Under the pieces are notes generated by a model. It ran no database searches, had not been told where the DNA came from, and saw nothing but the letters and a program-made list of their open reading frames with translations. This document shows positions 12,004 through 22,867 of a stretch of DNA of 64,000 nucleotides, piece after piece. The translations under genes were made by a program, and so were the position numbers. The stretch spans positions 37,830,231 to 37,894,230 of the forward strand of contig CM046457.1 of NCBI GenBank assembly GCA_025506515.1, given 5' to 3'. How positions within the stretch are numbered: position 1 is the first letter of the stretch; each line of letters begins with the position of its first letter. The stretch is from Flaveria trinervia (lineage: Eukaryota > Streptophyta > Magnoliopsida > Asterales > Asteraceae).

Positions 12004-12893
12004 TGTTGGACCAAAAGAACCAATGAGCCAAGATCAGAAAACCTCTAAGTCCCACATGGTATCACAACAACTGCTGAAAGCCTCATCAGCAGTTTGACAA
12101 GTGCTGAAGACTTCAACAGCTGAAGATCAAGTGCTGAAGACTTCAACAGCTGAAGAACTAAAGTGCTGAAGTACAACAGCTGAAGAACACAAGTGCTGAA
12201 GCTGAAAGACCAAAGTACTGAAGTACAACAGCTGAAGAGTTTACAAGTGCTGAAGATCAACAACTGATGTACAAAGTCTGAAGACAAAGACTGAAGACAT
12301 CAGCTGATGATATCTACTGAAGTCATCAGCTGATGAAACACCTGAAGGTCAAAGTCTGAAGATCAAGTACTGAAGCCTCAGTAGTTTGTCACAACTGCTG
12401 AAGAGTACTTCTTCAGTAGTTGTGATATCAGTAGTTTTATATTTTTATTTTTCAGTAGTTTTGTAAAACGACTGAAGAGCTTGTTCTTCAGTCGTTGTAG
12501 TTTCAGTAGTTTAAATCATAGTTTTATATTCTACTTACACTCTGTATGTTCTCAGTAGTTGTGAACATTTCAGTAGTTTGTTAAGAGTTAGTTATTTTTG
12601 TATTAGATCTGCCAGTTGTCACTTTCCGTGATAACAGCAGTGATTGTTGCACTCTATATATGACAACACACAATATTGTAATAAGTGAATGAATGATGAA
12701 TGTTTTGAATGATTTGATTAGAAATATTCTATATCTATAAACATTCCTTGAAATCAGAAATATATATTCTCTCCTATAACCGTATGTGCTCTTAATGCAT
12801 ACATATCGATTGCTTGCTACAATTTGTCTAATTCTGTTGTATTCCGCTGCTTTGAACTCTAATACATCAAACTTGTGATCGCTGATCCTGTCA
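12004..12893 (+). repeat. 3' LTR of element B
   Basis: Begins TGTTGGACC and ends CCTGTCA, matching 447-1340. Small differences include loss of part of the TATA/leader stretch (near 12655-12670). The sequence after it (12894) resumes the integrase of element A. Confidence 0.95.
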
Positions 12894-14056
12894 ATAAGTA
12901 ATGTAAATCAAAGGTGAATGAAGACTCCTTATGAGTGTTCAATCATTGGATCCTCTGATTTCCTTCTTAGTGCATTTTGGTGTCCCTGTTATATCCTAAC
13001 ACAGGATCCACTTCAGAAGTTAATCAAAGGTGATGCAGGTCACTTTTGTTGGATATTCCTCTACTTGCAAGCATCAGATGTTTTATTGCAGATCAAAGAT
13101 TGTATAAGAAAAAACCTTGCATGTAAATTTTAATGAAACCCAAAGAGAAATCCCACAAAACCCTATGGAGTTATTGATCTGGACATACGCAATATGTTTC
13201 TATCATCTCCAATGTTGCAGGTTCTGTAATCCATCATCTTCTACAACCTGTTATCCATCTTTTGTATAAATGCCAGTTTTAGTGATCTAAACTGATGTTC
13301 CTTACTTTAGCATTCCATCCCAACAAATGCTGATGAGGATCTCTGATCCTCTACTTCATTTGAATTATCATCTCTTCTCGGTTTCAAGATTCTGATCACC
13401 ATCTGTTGCTGCTGAATCACCTACAAACACTTGCACAGATTTATTGAGTATCAGAACTGAAGAATCATCATCCATGTCTCGATCATTGGTGACATCAATG
13501 CTGGTGTTTCAACCAGAAATCAATTGTCCAACTTTTGCTTCTATGCTCTCTTCATCAGTCAGCAAGAGCCAAAGAATTATCATATTGCATTAAGAGACAT
13601 GGATGGGTTGAAGCTATGCAACTTGTGCTTCTTCATTTCAAAAGCAGCAAGTGTGGATGCCAATTTCTAGGCAACTGTTTATTTTCTTGCAGAGAAAGAA
13701 ACAACTCTGTTGCTACATCCACTGCTGAAGCAGAGTACATTACTGCTGCAAGTTGTACATCTCAGGTACTCTGGCTTCAGAATCAATTACTGGATTATGA
13801 CATTACAGAGACTAAGACTTCTTTACTAATGGATAGTTCTTCAGCTCTTTTTATTGTTAAGAATCTTGTCCAGCATTCTAGGACCAAACATATTGAGATC
13901 ATACATCATTTTATCAGGGATTGTTATGAAAAAGGTCTGATTGATCCAAAGTTTGTTCCTAGTGCTGATGAGCTTGCAGATATATTTACTAAGCCTTTGG
14001 ATAGTGCAACTTTTCAAAATCTTGTGCTAAGGCTTGGTATGTTGCAGCTTGAATAA
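12894..14056 (+). pseudogene. pol: pol remnant of element A: end of integrase fused to RNase H, RT deleted
   Basis: Continues the integrase broken at 446 (MKTPYE-like reading, then a strongly decayed stretch equal to about 5500-6300 of B). At about 13653-13656 the text jumps from the start of the RT region to RNase H (CQFLGNC), skipping 1020 bp relative to B (6300-7319). The shared GTGG at both ends suggests a microhomology deletion. The remaining RNase H (STAEAEYITAASC, RTKHIEI, ending QLE at 14056) is quite well kept. The deleted length is a multiple of three, so the junction is in frame, but the protein lacks all of the RT catalytic core. Confidence 0.87.
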
Positions 14057-14641
14057 AGTGACAACTACTGATGATCTCATCTCCCAAGTACTGATGAGCA
14101 TCAGTATACAGCTGTCACAAATAAGTACTGAAGTTATTTTATCTTCAGCAGTTTTCATAACTACTGAAGACTAAATTCCTTAAAGTACTAAAGTACTTTA
14201 TCTGTTGCAAAGTACTGAAGTGGTTACAACTACTGACGTCTGTTCTAACAGATAAGTACTGATGACCAATGAAACATCTGAAAATCAGATAATCTGCTAA
14301 GTAAGTGTTACGTCAATGAAAACTGAGATATGTGAATTGACGACAACAACTGATGAGTAAGTTTATTCTTCAATTGTTTCAAACAACTGTTGTTTCATTT
14401 CAAAACAACTAAAGCCAAACCAAGACTTCAGTAGTTTTTCAACTACTGATGACAAACACCAAGTCTTCAGTTGTTTACAACATCTGAAAGCTAAAACCAT
14501 ATCTTCAGTCGTTTTCTAACAACTGATGACTAAAACCAAAAACTTTCAGCTGTTTTCTTTCAGCCGTTTCATAACCTATAAATACCTAACCCTAACTTCA
14601 AACTTTTCATAAATCGATTTCCGAACATTCATCTCCCATTA
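14057..14641 (+). repeat. Repeat-rich spacer before ORF3 of element A
   Basis: Counterpart of 7723-8478 in B. It holds units such as AACTACTGATGA and CTTCAGTAGTTTT and no coding signal. It ends with a TATA box and a short leader before the ORF3 ATG. Confidence 0.7.
14577..14584 (+). promoter_or_regulatory. Candidate internal TATA box for ORF3 (element A)
   Basis: TATAAATA in AACCTATAAATACCTAACCC, 65 bases before the ORF3 ATG at 14642 and just after the motif array. The distance suits transcription starting about 30 bases downstream with a short leader. B and D keep only TAAATAT and TAAATA here. The promoter role is inferred. Confidence 0.45.
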
Positions 14642-17600
14642 ATGGCGACCATGCAAATCAAACCTCGACACAACTGTGTTGCTTACTTCACAAAATCGAC
14701 CTTTTGGACTAAGTTTGATGATGCTATTGATCTGATGGCTGATTTCCAGTATCAAACTGCTTTTCTTCTGAATCCAACCATCTATCCCGACTCTCTTCGT
14801 CAATTCTGGACAAATGTCACCATCCATACTGGTGAGAATGATGTCGCGATCACTCTCCAGTCATCTGTAAACCAGAAGAAGGTGGTAGTCACTCCTGCTA
14901 TCATTCACCAAACGCTAGATCTGAATGATGCTACCTTTGTCACCAAATATCCGAAGGGCATCATTGATCTCTCATTCATTAATCATGGCTATGAGGGCAA
15001 CCTAAGTGCTACTACCATTCTAAAGAAGCACTTTCATGATGCTGAACGCCTAATCTTTCACATGATCAATGTTTGTCTTGCCCCCAAAACCTATTCATGG
15101 GATCAAATGTCATCTTGGTTGGCAGGTATTGTATTCTATTCTTGAACGCCAAAGCTTAAATTTTTCTGAATTATATTTTTAGAATTAAAAGATCTGGCAA
15201 TGAAACCTGTAGCTAATAGATGGCTATTATATCCAAGGTTTCTTATGGCCATAATCATGAATCAGTTACAATCTGATGGCCCTATTGGCTTGGAGTCCCT
15301 ACTGTGGTAGTTTTGCCAGAGGTATATTCCAGGCACAACTCTAACCACACCTCAAAGAGGCTGCCAAACTTCTAAAACCAAGCATAAGGTACCCACAGCC
15401 TCATCCTCCAGATCCAAAGTCCCCTCCAAACCTCATTCCAAACAAACCAAAAAGGCTATCAGGGATTTGAGTCCCCTGATGATGCCCCTGCAACACAAAG
15501 GCAGGTGTTGAAAACTATGGGTAGTAATCCCCCTGTAGTTTCCAGGACTCTACCAGCTGAAACCGCTCAGGAAGCCTCTCAAAGGATCCTGATGCAACCA
15601 AAAATAGGAAAACCACATTACTGGAATCTCTCTCACTTGAGAGGATTGCCATTGTAGAGCACCATTCACCCCAGGTGCAATCCTTTTCACACCCATCTCC
15701 CACTAAAGCCACCCCTACAAGCCCAACTATGGTTATTGCACAAGTGCTGACTCAACTACATTCCTCTACCCCTCCCCAGAAACCTATTACCACTGGGAAT
15801 ACCTCCACAATTGAGGGAGAGGATTATAATGTAGCTGATAACCCATAGCACAAGGATTACAAAGTTCAATCTCCCTATGTAGAGGAGGAGATTAGAACAT
15901 CTGGTGAGGCTGCTCTTCTCCTTGTTCAGTACATGATCAGGATGAAGATGGTATCATCTCTAAGTCCTCACCAGAGGCAACTACCAATGAAGGACATCAT
16001 CCTGAGGTAGGAAGTCCCCAGTTTCGAGAAATAGGGGCACATGTGAATACTGATCTACACTCAGCACATGTTCATCCTGATTTTATCAGGAGGTCAGCTG
16101 ATTCAGCACAGACTGATGATGACCTGGGCTTTTTTTGATGTTCTAGCCCACAATACTATTCTTGAGACTGAGTATGCAGACTACAAGAACTGCTTGCCAA
16201 AATGTCACAAGAATCAAGTCCATCTGTCCATATTCACCACAGATGGCAGTTTCTCCTGAAACTATCCCAAATACTGAGCCACTCTCAACAAACTTGCCAC
16301 CAGCCTCTGCTTCAGGTGCCATTTCTCAGGGACAGAACCCCTCTGAGCAAATGGTTGCTGACTATCAAACATCCTTACCTCTCATCACTTTCATAATCAC
16401 AAACATTGTACATCAAGCCATTGATGAGAGGCTTTCCTTTACTCTTCAATCTTTAGTTGATGCTGCGGTTTCTAAGAAACTTTCTGACATTCACACCCCT
16501 GAACCCAAGGCAACCAAAAAGGGGGAGTCTAAGTCAGTGAAAGTAGACAAAAGAAAAAGAGCTGAAGAGGAAGCAGAAAAAGAGCAGAAAGAAAAGGAAT
16601 GATCACATACAAAGAAGAAATACTCTGAAAAGTCTAAAGGTGAGAAAAAGTTGGAAGAATTGATCAAAGAAGCTGATGAGCAACAAAGCAGATCTATGGA
16701 TAAGATTATTGATCAACTCTTCAGACAAGGATTTGACACTGCCAAACTTGACTCTGAGATCAGAAGGTTAGAGATTCAAGAAATTGAACAAAGATGGCAA
16801 GTTGGAGTGAGAAAGAAAGAGAAAGGCTGGAAACTATGGCAAGATTTATATCAAAACATCTGGGAAGGTCAATCATTGAAGTAAGGTCATGGTCCAGAGA
16901 CAATATTTTGGAGATAACCACCAGAATTGTTCGTCTGAAGCATTTAAGAAAGGATTGATCATAGAAGCTCTTGATGAAGCTGGTGCTGGGTAAAGGTCTG
17001 ATATGGCAAACTTATCCAAAGCTTCACTAACATCCAAGATGCTAGAGCAGCTGCACAATCACCCAAACCAAAACAACCACCCTCACAACTCTCAAAACAA
17101 CTCTTTTACCTAAGAAGCCTACTGAACCCATTACCAATAATGCACCTAAGAGGAAGAGAAAGGTGTTGAGGATGGAAGATAAAGAAGAAGATGATGAGGA
17201 TGATTGTCTGCCACTCTCTGTTGTTCTCAAAATAAGAATGCCTAAGCCTAGGAGTCAAACAACAATAATACACCTGACTTCCAAAGGCAAATCGTAAAAG
17301 TCAAACTTGAAGAAGAAGAACAGCACAAACAACATGATGAGCAGCTGTAAGGATGATTGATAAAGAGTTTCCCAAGTCTTCATCCATACAAGCTATGAAG
17401 AACATGCTCAGAGGTTGTATGCTCTTAGATTTACATTCCAATATCAGAGAAAGAGAGAATGAGAATTTGGCGTGACCCCAGAGTAAGTGACAGAATTCAC
17501 AAAATGAAGATTCCAAGCAGATACAATGGCCAAGTAAAGAAGATTGTAGATGTTGTGATAATGCTGGCCATTGTAGTGTCACCCTGGGAAATTCTTGATG

Positions 17601-17929
17601 ACTTCAAGAGAGCTTACAAGTCTAAAATGACTCCACAAACTTTACTAGAAAACAAAATGGTAAAGAGGGGTTAATCTACAAGAAGCTTGAAGAAATAAGA
17701 AGAAATGAGCTCCAGTTATTGCTTGAAGGCACTCATCCTGATGAGTTTGCATACAGAGAGATAACAACTGTGGAGCTGAAAAATGGAAAGCATATTAAGT
17801 ACTTATCTGAGTACTATGGGCCTGAGTTCTTCTTTGAAAATGGAGCTGAAGAACTCACCAATGGAAGAACAAGTTGTTTTCCTTGAAGCCTATGTCAGAG
17901 AGTCTTACAGACTTATCATTGGGAAGTAG
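14642..17929 (+). pseudogene. ORF3 of element A
   Basis: Starts at ATG 14642, with MATMQIKPRHNCVAYF and a good 167-residue opening frame, then breaks into pieces and ends at the TAG at 17927-17929. This copy gives the clearest N-terminal domain: AFLLNPTIYPDSLRQFW, then VVVTPAIIHQTLDLNDA, then LSATTILKKHFHDAERLIFH. A second part (about 15130-15330) continues it with LNFSELYF-like, ANRWLLYPRF and MAIIMNQL. Linker, helical and C-terminal parts (EEIRRNELQLLLEGTHPDEF near 17700-17750) follow as in B and D. The function is unknown. It could be an env-like or accessory protein, or a captured host gene. Confidence 0.75.
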
Positions 17930-18118
17930 GTTCATGGATGGGGTAACAGCTCTGTGTCCAATTCCCCAAGACAGAGTTCTCATTCATCCTTTGCCAATCA
18001 AACCTTCTGAAATCTCTTCCCTGGCCTGAGCTTATAATGAAGAATTCTGAGCTGATCCAGATTTTGTTTCTACCAATAAGTGAGACCTCAATAATTAAAG
18101 GTTTTGGCTGCATTGGTT

Positions 18119-18129
18119 CAGGGGGAGTT
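18119..18129 (+). other. Polypurine tract of element A
   Basis: CAGGGGGAGTT directly before the TGTTGG of the 3' LTR, identical to the tracts of B and D. Confidence 0.88.
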
Positions 18130-18841
18130 TGTTGGACAAAAGAACCAATGAGCCAGATCAGAAAAACCTTTAAGTCCCACAGACATCAAAACAACTGAAG
18201 TGATCTACATCTGCTGAAGACAAAGTCTGAAGACAACTGCTGAAGACAAAGTCTGAAGACAAAGTCTGAAGACAAAGTCTAAAGACAAAGTCTGAAGACA
18301 ACTGCTGAAGACAAAGTCTGAAGACAACTGCTAAAGACAAAGTCTGAATACAAAGTTCTCAGAAGTTGTCACAACAGCTGAAGTAGTTCTCTTCAGTAGT
18401 TGTGATGGTTTATAGTTTAGTAGTTTGTAATTAGTAATTTTATATTATGTAAAACATCTGAAGTTCTTATACTTCAGATGTTATAACTTTAGTAGTTATA
18501 ATGTTAGTTTATACTTAGCTTCTAATGAAGGTGTCCTCAGTTGTTGTGGACATCTTCAGTAGTTTAGTTTAGTTTCAGTTGTTTGTATAAATCAGTTAGA
18601 TGTCACTATTATGTGACGTCAGCTAATGTCACGTTCCTTATAAAAGGAATGTTGACGTAATTTCCCTCTACGAGAAGTTTGTGCATGAATGAAAACATTC
18701 TGTTTGTAGAAAACTCTCTCTCTATAACTGTTACTATTTGATTGAATATTCATATTATTCTTGCTAGAATTTTGTCTAATTCGTATGCTATTCCACTGCA
18801 AATCCTAATATATTTGATCAAACTAGATCTCGATCCCTTCA
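18130..18841 (+). repeat. 3' LTR of element A
   Basis: Begins TGTTGGACAAA and ends CCTTCA. It is 712 bp, shorter and more diverged than the LTRs of B. The U3 array here is mainly repeats of AGTCTGAAGACAA with ACTGCTGAAGACAA (about 18190-18350). The hairpin ACAACAGCTGAAG ... CTTCAGTAGTTGTGA is still visible near 18370-18400. The following base is Gypsy integrase sequence of G1. Confidence 0.88.
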
Positions 18842-19646
18842 CCATGGGGACGAGGTTACATATTAGCATGGCTTATCATCCCCAGACTGATGGTCAGTCA
18901 AAGAGGACCATTCAGACATTGGAGGACATGCTTCAGGCATGTGTTATTGATTTTGGGGAAGTTGGAATGACCACTTACCGTTAACAGAATTCTCATACAA
19001 AACAGTTATCATGCCAGCATTGGTATGCCACCTTATGAGATGCTATACGGTAGGAGGTGCAGAACGCTCGCCTGTTGGGGTGATATTAGTCAGAAAGAAC
19101 TGGGGAGCGTCAAGGTGATCGAGGTTACGACTGAAAAGCTCGAAAACATCAAGGCCTTCATGAAGGCAGCCAAAGATAGACAGAAGTCGTATGCTGATAA
19201 ACGACGCAGACCGATTGAATTCCAGGTGGGTGATCGGGTTATGTTGAAGTCTCACCTTGGAAGGGCATTATCGATTCAGGAAGTGGGACAAGTTGAGCCC
19301 AAGGTATATAGGGCCTTTTCGAATCATTGCTCGAGTAGGAGAGGTGGACTATAAACTGGAGTTACCAGATGAGTTGAGTAGAATTCAACCAACATTCCAT
19401 GTATCTCAATTAAGAAAGTGATTGAAGGGTGAAGACATGATTGTTCCACTGGAGGATATCGAAGTAGACGAACGGCTCAATTATGTGGAGCAACTGGTGG
19501 CAATCATCGATAGAAAAGAGAAGAGGTTGAGAAATAAAGTGGTTCCTCTTGTGTGTGTACAGTGGAAGCACAGGAAAGGATCCGAGTCAACGTGGGAGAC
19601 CGAGGAAGAAATGAGACAGCATTACCCATGTTTGTTCGAGGAATAA
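18842..19646 (+). pseudogene. pol: Gypsy integrase C-terminal region with chromodomain (G1)
   Basis: Opens within the integrase core (AYHPQTDGQS at about 18871-18900) and runs through LEDML, MPPYEMLYGRRC (about 19021) and FQVGDRVML to a chromodomain-like tail: VEQLVAIIDRKEKRLRN, VPLVCVQWKHRKGSESTWE, ending at the stop after CLFEE. The tail would tether the integration complex to chromatin, as in chromoviruses. Frame breaks occur near 18962, 18995 and 19275. The catalytic Glu expected in the QSERT motif is Lys here (codon 18901-18903), as also in G3. Confidence 0.88.
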
Positions 19647-19671
19647 CAGGTTTCAGGGACGAAACCTATTT

Positions 19672-19682
19672 AAGGGGGGTGG
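19672..19682 (+). other. Polypurine tract of G1
   Basis: AAGGGGGGTGG, three bases before the TGTAACACCCGG start of the 3' LTR. Confidence 0.85.
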
Positions 19683-19685
19683 ACT

Positions 19686-20581
19686 TGTAACACCCGGTTA
19701 TTAATTATTTTGAAGCCGACGAAGGAAGAAAAAGAAATAAAGTCCAAAGTCGAGGGACCAAACTCGCCAACGAGAGAAAGTTGGGTGAGTGGGAGTATTT
19801 AAGGGAGAGGGCAGCCCTTACCATCTCCCCACACCCACAAATCAGCCAAAGAAGAGAGAAAAGGAGGAAAAGTTGGTTCGGGTTGGTTCAAGAGAGCAAA
19901 ATCGTCGAGTAGCGGGTCAAATCGAAGCTCTTCTCAATGTGGTCATTTATGTGAGTTCTAGGATCCCTCTTTTACACGTTTGTGAATGATTTGGGGCTTG
20001 AACACATCTGAACATCGGGCTTTTGAGTGTGTGTATGTTTGACCCGTTTATGTATGTGTGGGTGTGTGTATGATTCGTTTGGGTCTTGCTTTTGAGCTTG
20101 TGTGTGCTGAATGGTGTTGTGGTATGCATTCCTAAGGTTTAGGATGGTTGATTTAAGCTTAAGATGGGTTTAGATGAGCTTGGAGGTCGAAAATGGCAGA
20201 TTGGGTTTGGGGGTGAGCTGCATTCTGCATAGCTAGGGCTATGCGACCGAATGGCATGCCAGTCGTGTGACTGGAGCCATACGCCTACCGTCGTGCGACT
20301 GAGAGTCAATAGCATGGGGATTCATGCGACTGAGGTTCCATTTGCATAAGTGTTCATCCGCATTAGTTCATCTGCATTAGATCCTTTCGCATGGGACTCA
20401 TCCGCATGAGAGTCCATCCGCATTTGTTTCATTCGTACGATTGGGTGTTCATTCGCATAGGTGTTCATCCGCATTGGTTCAATCGCATGATGTTCAGTCT
20501 CCTGGAGGCCATGCGACTGAAGGGTGCCCATATGCCCAAGTAGGGCTGGTGAACCCGAGGAAAGTGTAGTTTATATACTGA
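19686..20581 (+). repeat. 3' LTR of G1, truncated
   Basis: Begins TGTAACACCCGGTTATTA and matches the first ~900 bp of the G2 and G3 LTRs. A TATTTAAG stretch near 19796 may be the TATA box. Positions about 20225-20535 hold a CpG-rich array of short units such as CATTCGCATAGG, CATCCGCATT and CAGTCGTGTGACTGG. The homology ends at 20581, where minus-strand Copia sequence (F) begins. Confidence 0.88.
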
Positions 20582-20604
20582 AGGGTGCCCCGCTTTTAAG
20601 ATGT

Positions 20605-21933
20605 TTAAGGACTTAAGATCAGATCTCATTTCTAAGTTGTAGGACCAGTATCTGTTAACTTTAGCAATGCATTTAGGGGTACAAGATGTTCAATACCTTG
20701 GCTTCATCATGATCTGCCATAAGTGCTTGGTTTGGAGAAGCATCTTCCACCTAAAAGCTCTAGTCAAAGCCTCCTTCTTCAATAACAACAGCAGCTTACT
20801 GCTTTGGCTTCTCATTCTGGGTGGCTTTATCAGTGTAGTTTGGTCTGGACTGTGTTTGGCCACCATTTTTTCTGGTGCCTTACACTCCCTAGAAAAGTGG
20901 CCCATCAAGTTAAAGTTGTAACACTTGATTTTGCCTTTGTCTAGCCCAAACTTTCCACTGGTTGCTACTGGAGAACTTCCTTCCGTCTGCTTGTAGAACT
21001 TCTTGGCTCTGTGAGTGAGAAGAGCATCTGCTGGACTATCTCCATGTACTCCAGATCATCTGGATGGATACAGTCCAGGTCTTCAAGGGTGAAAAGAAAG
21101 GCCATAACTTTCATCAGAAGACAAAAAGTTGAGAAGAGCTTGTCTCTTGGAATGGGCTTCCTTGAGTGTAGTTCTCATTTGGTGTCTCTGGTAAGATGAT
21201 GAAAGGACCCTTTGGTGAGGGTCAGGGAGCATATTGAGTTATGGGGTTCTATGCTATCCCTTTCAACCACATGTAGGGCTGAACCCATTGATTGTTGGAG
21301 TTGCTAGATGAACCTTGCATGTTCATCTCCATCTGGTAGCCACTGAGAATCCCTACACTCTGTCAGAGTAAGAGTTTTCAGTTCTCAGTTTCTTGATAAC
21401 CACACAGTAGTGTGTCCATTGCCTAGGAAGTGAGGACATCAACTTTGTTACAATGTCTCTGTTTTCAAGAGCAACTCCTTCATCCACAAGGGTATCCACA
21501 ATCTGAACATACCTGAAGTATTGTTGAGTCATGGTTTCACCTGCTTTGAAGGTGAAGTTTTCAAACTACTGCTTTAGGAGATCCTTCTTGTTCTCCTTAG
21601 CTCCAGAGGAACCCTCATATATCAGTTTCAATGCATCCCACAGCTGCTTAGCTGTTTTGCATTTCTTGAAACCCCTGTATACAAAGTTGGGAAGAGTAGT
21701 CTGAAGGGCTGTCATGGCTTTTCTATCAATCTCTACTCTCTTCTGGTCTTCATCAGTGTAGTTTGCCAAAGCCTTGGGGATCATACCACCACCAGTAGCA
21801 GAAGAGGTGCTTGGTATGTATGGTCCATTCTCAACAGACTCCCATATTCTTGAGTCTAGAGACCTGATGAAACTTTCCATTCTCAAGCACCAGGTGTCAA
21901 GTCATCAAGAGTGATTAGTGGGGACTTGTTCAT
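20605..21933 (-). pseudogene. gag: gag of element F, broken
   Basis: Copia gag on the minus strand, starting at ATG 21933 (MNKSPLITLDDL). A well-kept stretch (21566-21886) reads ESFIRSLDSRIWESVENG, TALQTTLP, TAKQLWDALKLIYEG, typical of the UBN2/DUF4219 gag family. Further on come GETMTQQYFRYVQIVDTL and LPRQWTHYCVVIKKL. A zinc knuckle lies near 20880-20920, but its second Cys is Phe (CYNFNLMGHFSREC). Several frameshifts and stops occur. The family differs from the gags of B/D and E. Confidence 0.82.
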
Positions 21934-22055
21934 GGTTCCAATTTACATATCAATTTTGGAAATGACTTCCATTTGATAAGTTAAGTATTTGTGTGTGTGA
22001 GGGATCTTAAGATGGTGAGATCTTATATCAAGAGCCTAGAATGCTCTAATACAAA

Positions 22056-22863
22056 TACAGGTTTGGTGAAGGGTGGTCACTTATAACACAAAACACAAAG
22101 AGGAGAGTAACTTCACTTAATCAAAAAGTGAACTGGATTAACCACAAGTAAAGACACTAAGAACACAAGTAATTAAGAGACAGAACAAAAGAGCAAGATA
22201 CATAAGGAGATGGTTTTCAAGATTGCAGTATATTGCTTTCTCAATGTTCTATTACAAGTGTTACAAGCATAAGGAAAGTTACAAGAACATGAGATACTTA
22301 TACTACACCCTACAGCCGGCCATACTTTGAAGGCCAGCTAGATACAATTGACTAGACATAAAACAAAATCAATTGTAGAGTCAAAAGGCAAATTGCCTTT
22401 TGACTAGTGACTATGACATGCCATAGCTCACATCATTATCTATTACAAAAAGGATAAAGTACATGAAGTAGAAAGTTTAAAGACTCAAGACCTCATGTAT
22501 AGTTACCAAAAGCATGGACCTTTTCACCAACTCATGTAGTTGGTGACTTTACCGAGTTGCAGCGGAAAGGGGTCCAGCTTTATGGAAAAGTACATTAGAT
22601 AAAGCACGTTGTAAAAGTCTTCGAAAGAAATCTATCTTCAAGATTTGGCTTCAGAAGACTTTGTCTCTGAAGCTTCGGAAGACTTCATCTTTGGCTTTAG
22701 AAGATATTGGTCTTGGCTTTGGAAGATTTCACACTTAGAATATTTCTGTTGCTTGTGTGAAACTTCCGAAGCATTCTTCTTCAGTACTTGTGCAGCATGC
22801 AAGCATAAAGACTTTGGGTGTTTGGTTTCTTCAGCCTCTTCATATAATCTCTACAAGGATCAA
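22056..22863 (-). repeat. 5' LTR of element F (approximate limits)
   Basis: Non-coding sequence upstream of F gag. On the minus strand it runs from about TGATCCTTGTAG to ...CCAAACCTGTA, followed by TTGTATTAGAGC, a decayed form of the tRNA-Met primer site TGGTATCAGAGC (about 22041-22055). It contains TTCGGAAG/TTGAAGA-type short units (22625-22800) and a TATAAGTA box (about 22299-22306 on the minus strand). No second LTR copy is available to fix its limits. Confidence 0.5.
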
Positions 22864-22867
22864 TGAC

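Larger units (their letters stand above)
447..12893 (+). mobile_element. Copia element B, complete with both LTRs
   Basis: A full-length + strand element of 12.4 kb, long for Copia, which are usually 5-6 kb. Order: 5' LTR, tRNA-Met primer site, gag, protease-integrase-RT-RNase H, a repeat-rich spacer, ORF3, polypurine tract, 3' LTR. The two LTRs are 894 and 890 bp and differ at scattered bases and small indels, so the insertion is fairly young. It lies inside element A of the same family. All reading frames carry frameshifts. Confidence 0.95.
1..18841 (+). mobile_element. Copia element A (Sirevirus-like), older copy, interrupted by element B
   Basis: This element runs from before the window to 18841, with 447-12893 belonging to the inserted element B. 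The integrase text stops at 446 and resumes at 12894: ATAGA before the insertion and ATAAG after it look like a decayed 5 bp target duplication, and the next codons continue the same integrase region. Visible parts are an integrase fragment, a pol remnant lacking RT, RNase H, ORF3, a polypurine tract and the 3' LTR. The 3' LTR ends at 18841 and the next base belongs to a Gypsy integrase, so A inserted into G1. The 5' LTR and gag lie outside the window. Sirevirus-like placement is inferred from its length and the extra ORF. Confidence 0.88.
18842..20581 (+). mobile_element. Gypsy chromovirus G1, 3' part, truncated
   Basis: Starts inside integrase where element A was inserted; the same text is at 63585 on in G3. 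It has the integrase C-terminal part, a chromodomain-like end, a polypurine tract and the first ~900 bp of the 3' LTR, and stops at 20581. The rest of the LTR is not in the window. Tekay/Del-like chromovirus is inferred. Confidence 0.88.
20582..22863 (-). mobile_element. Copia element F remnant: gag and 5' LTR, minus strand
   Basis: Reading leftwards there is a 5' LTR, a degenerate primer site and gag, after which the element stops at 20582 against the truncated G1 LTR. Its right edge (about 22863) abuts ORF3 of element E, so F probably inserted into E. No pol is present. The 13-base string CTGAAGGGTGCCC occurs both at the breakpoint (20579) and 60 bases earlier (20519), which may mark a microhomology junction. 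The left limit is certain only as the end of G1 homology. Confidence 0.65.

Noticed and set aside
20225..20535. CRISPR-like array
   Set aside because: Units are short, irregular and degenerate, without constant repeats and unique spacers, and lie in a plant Gypsy LTR.
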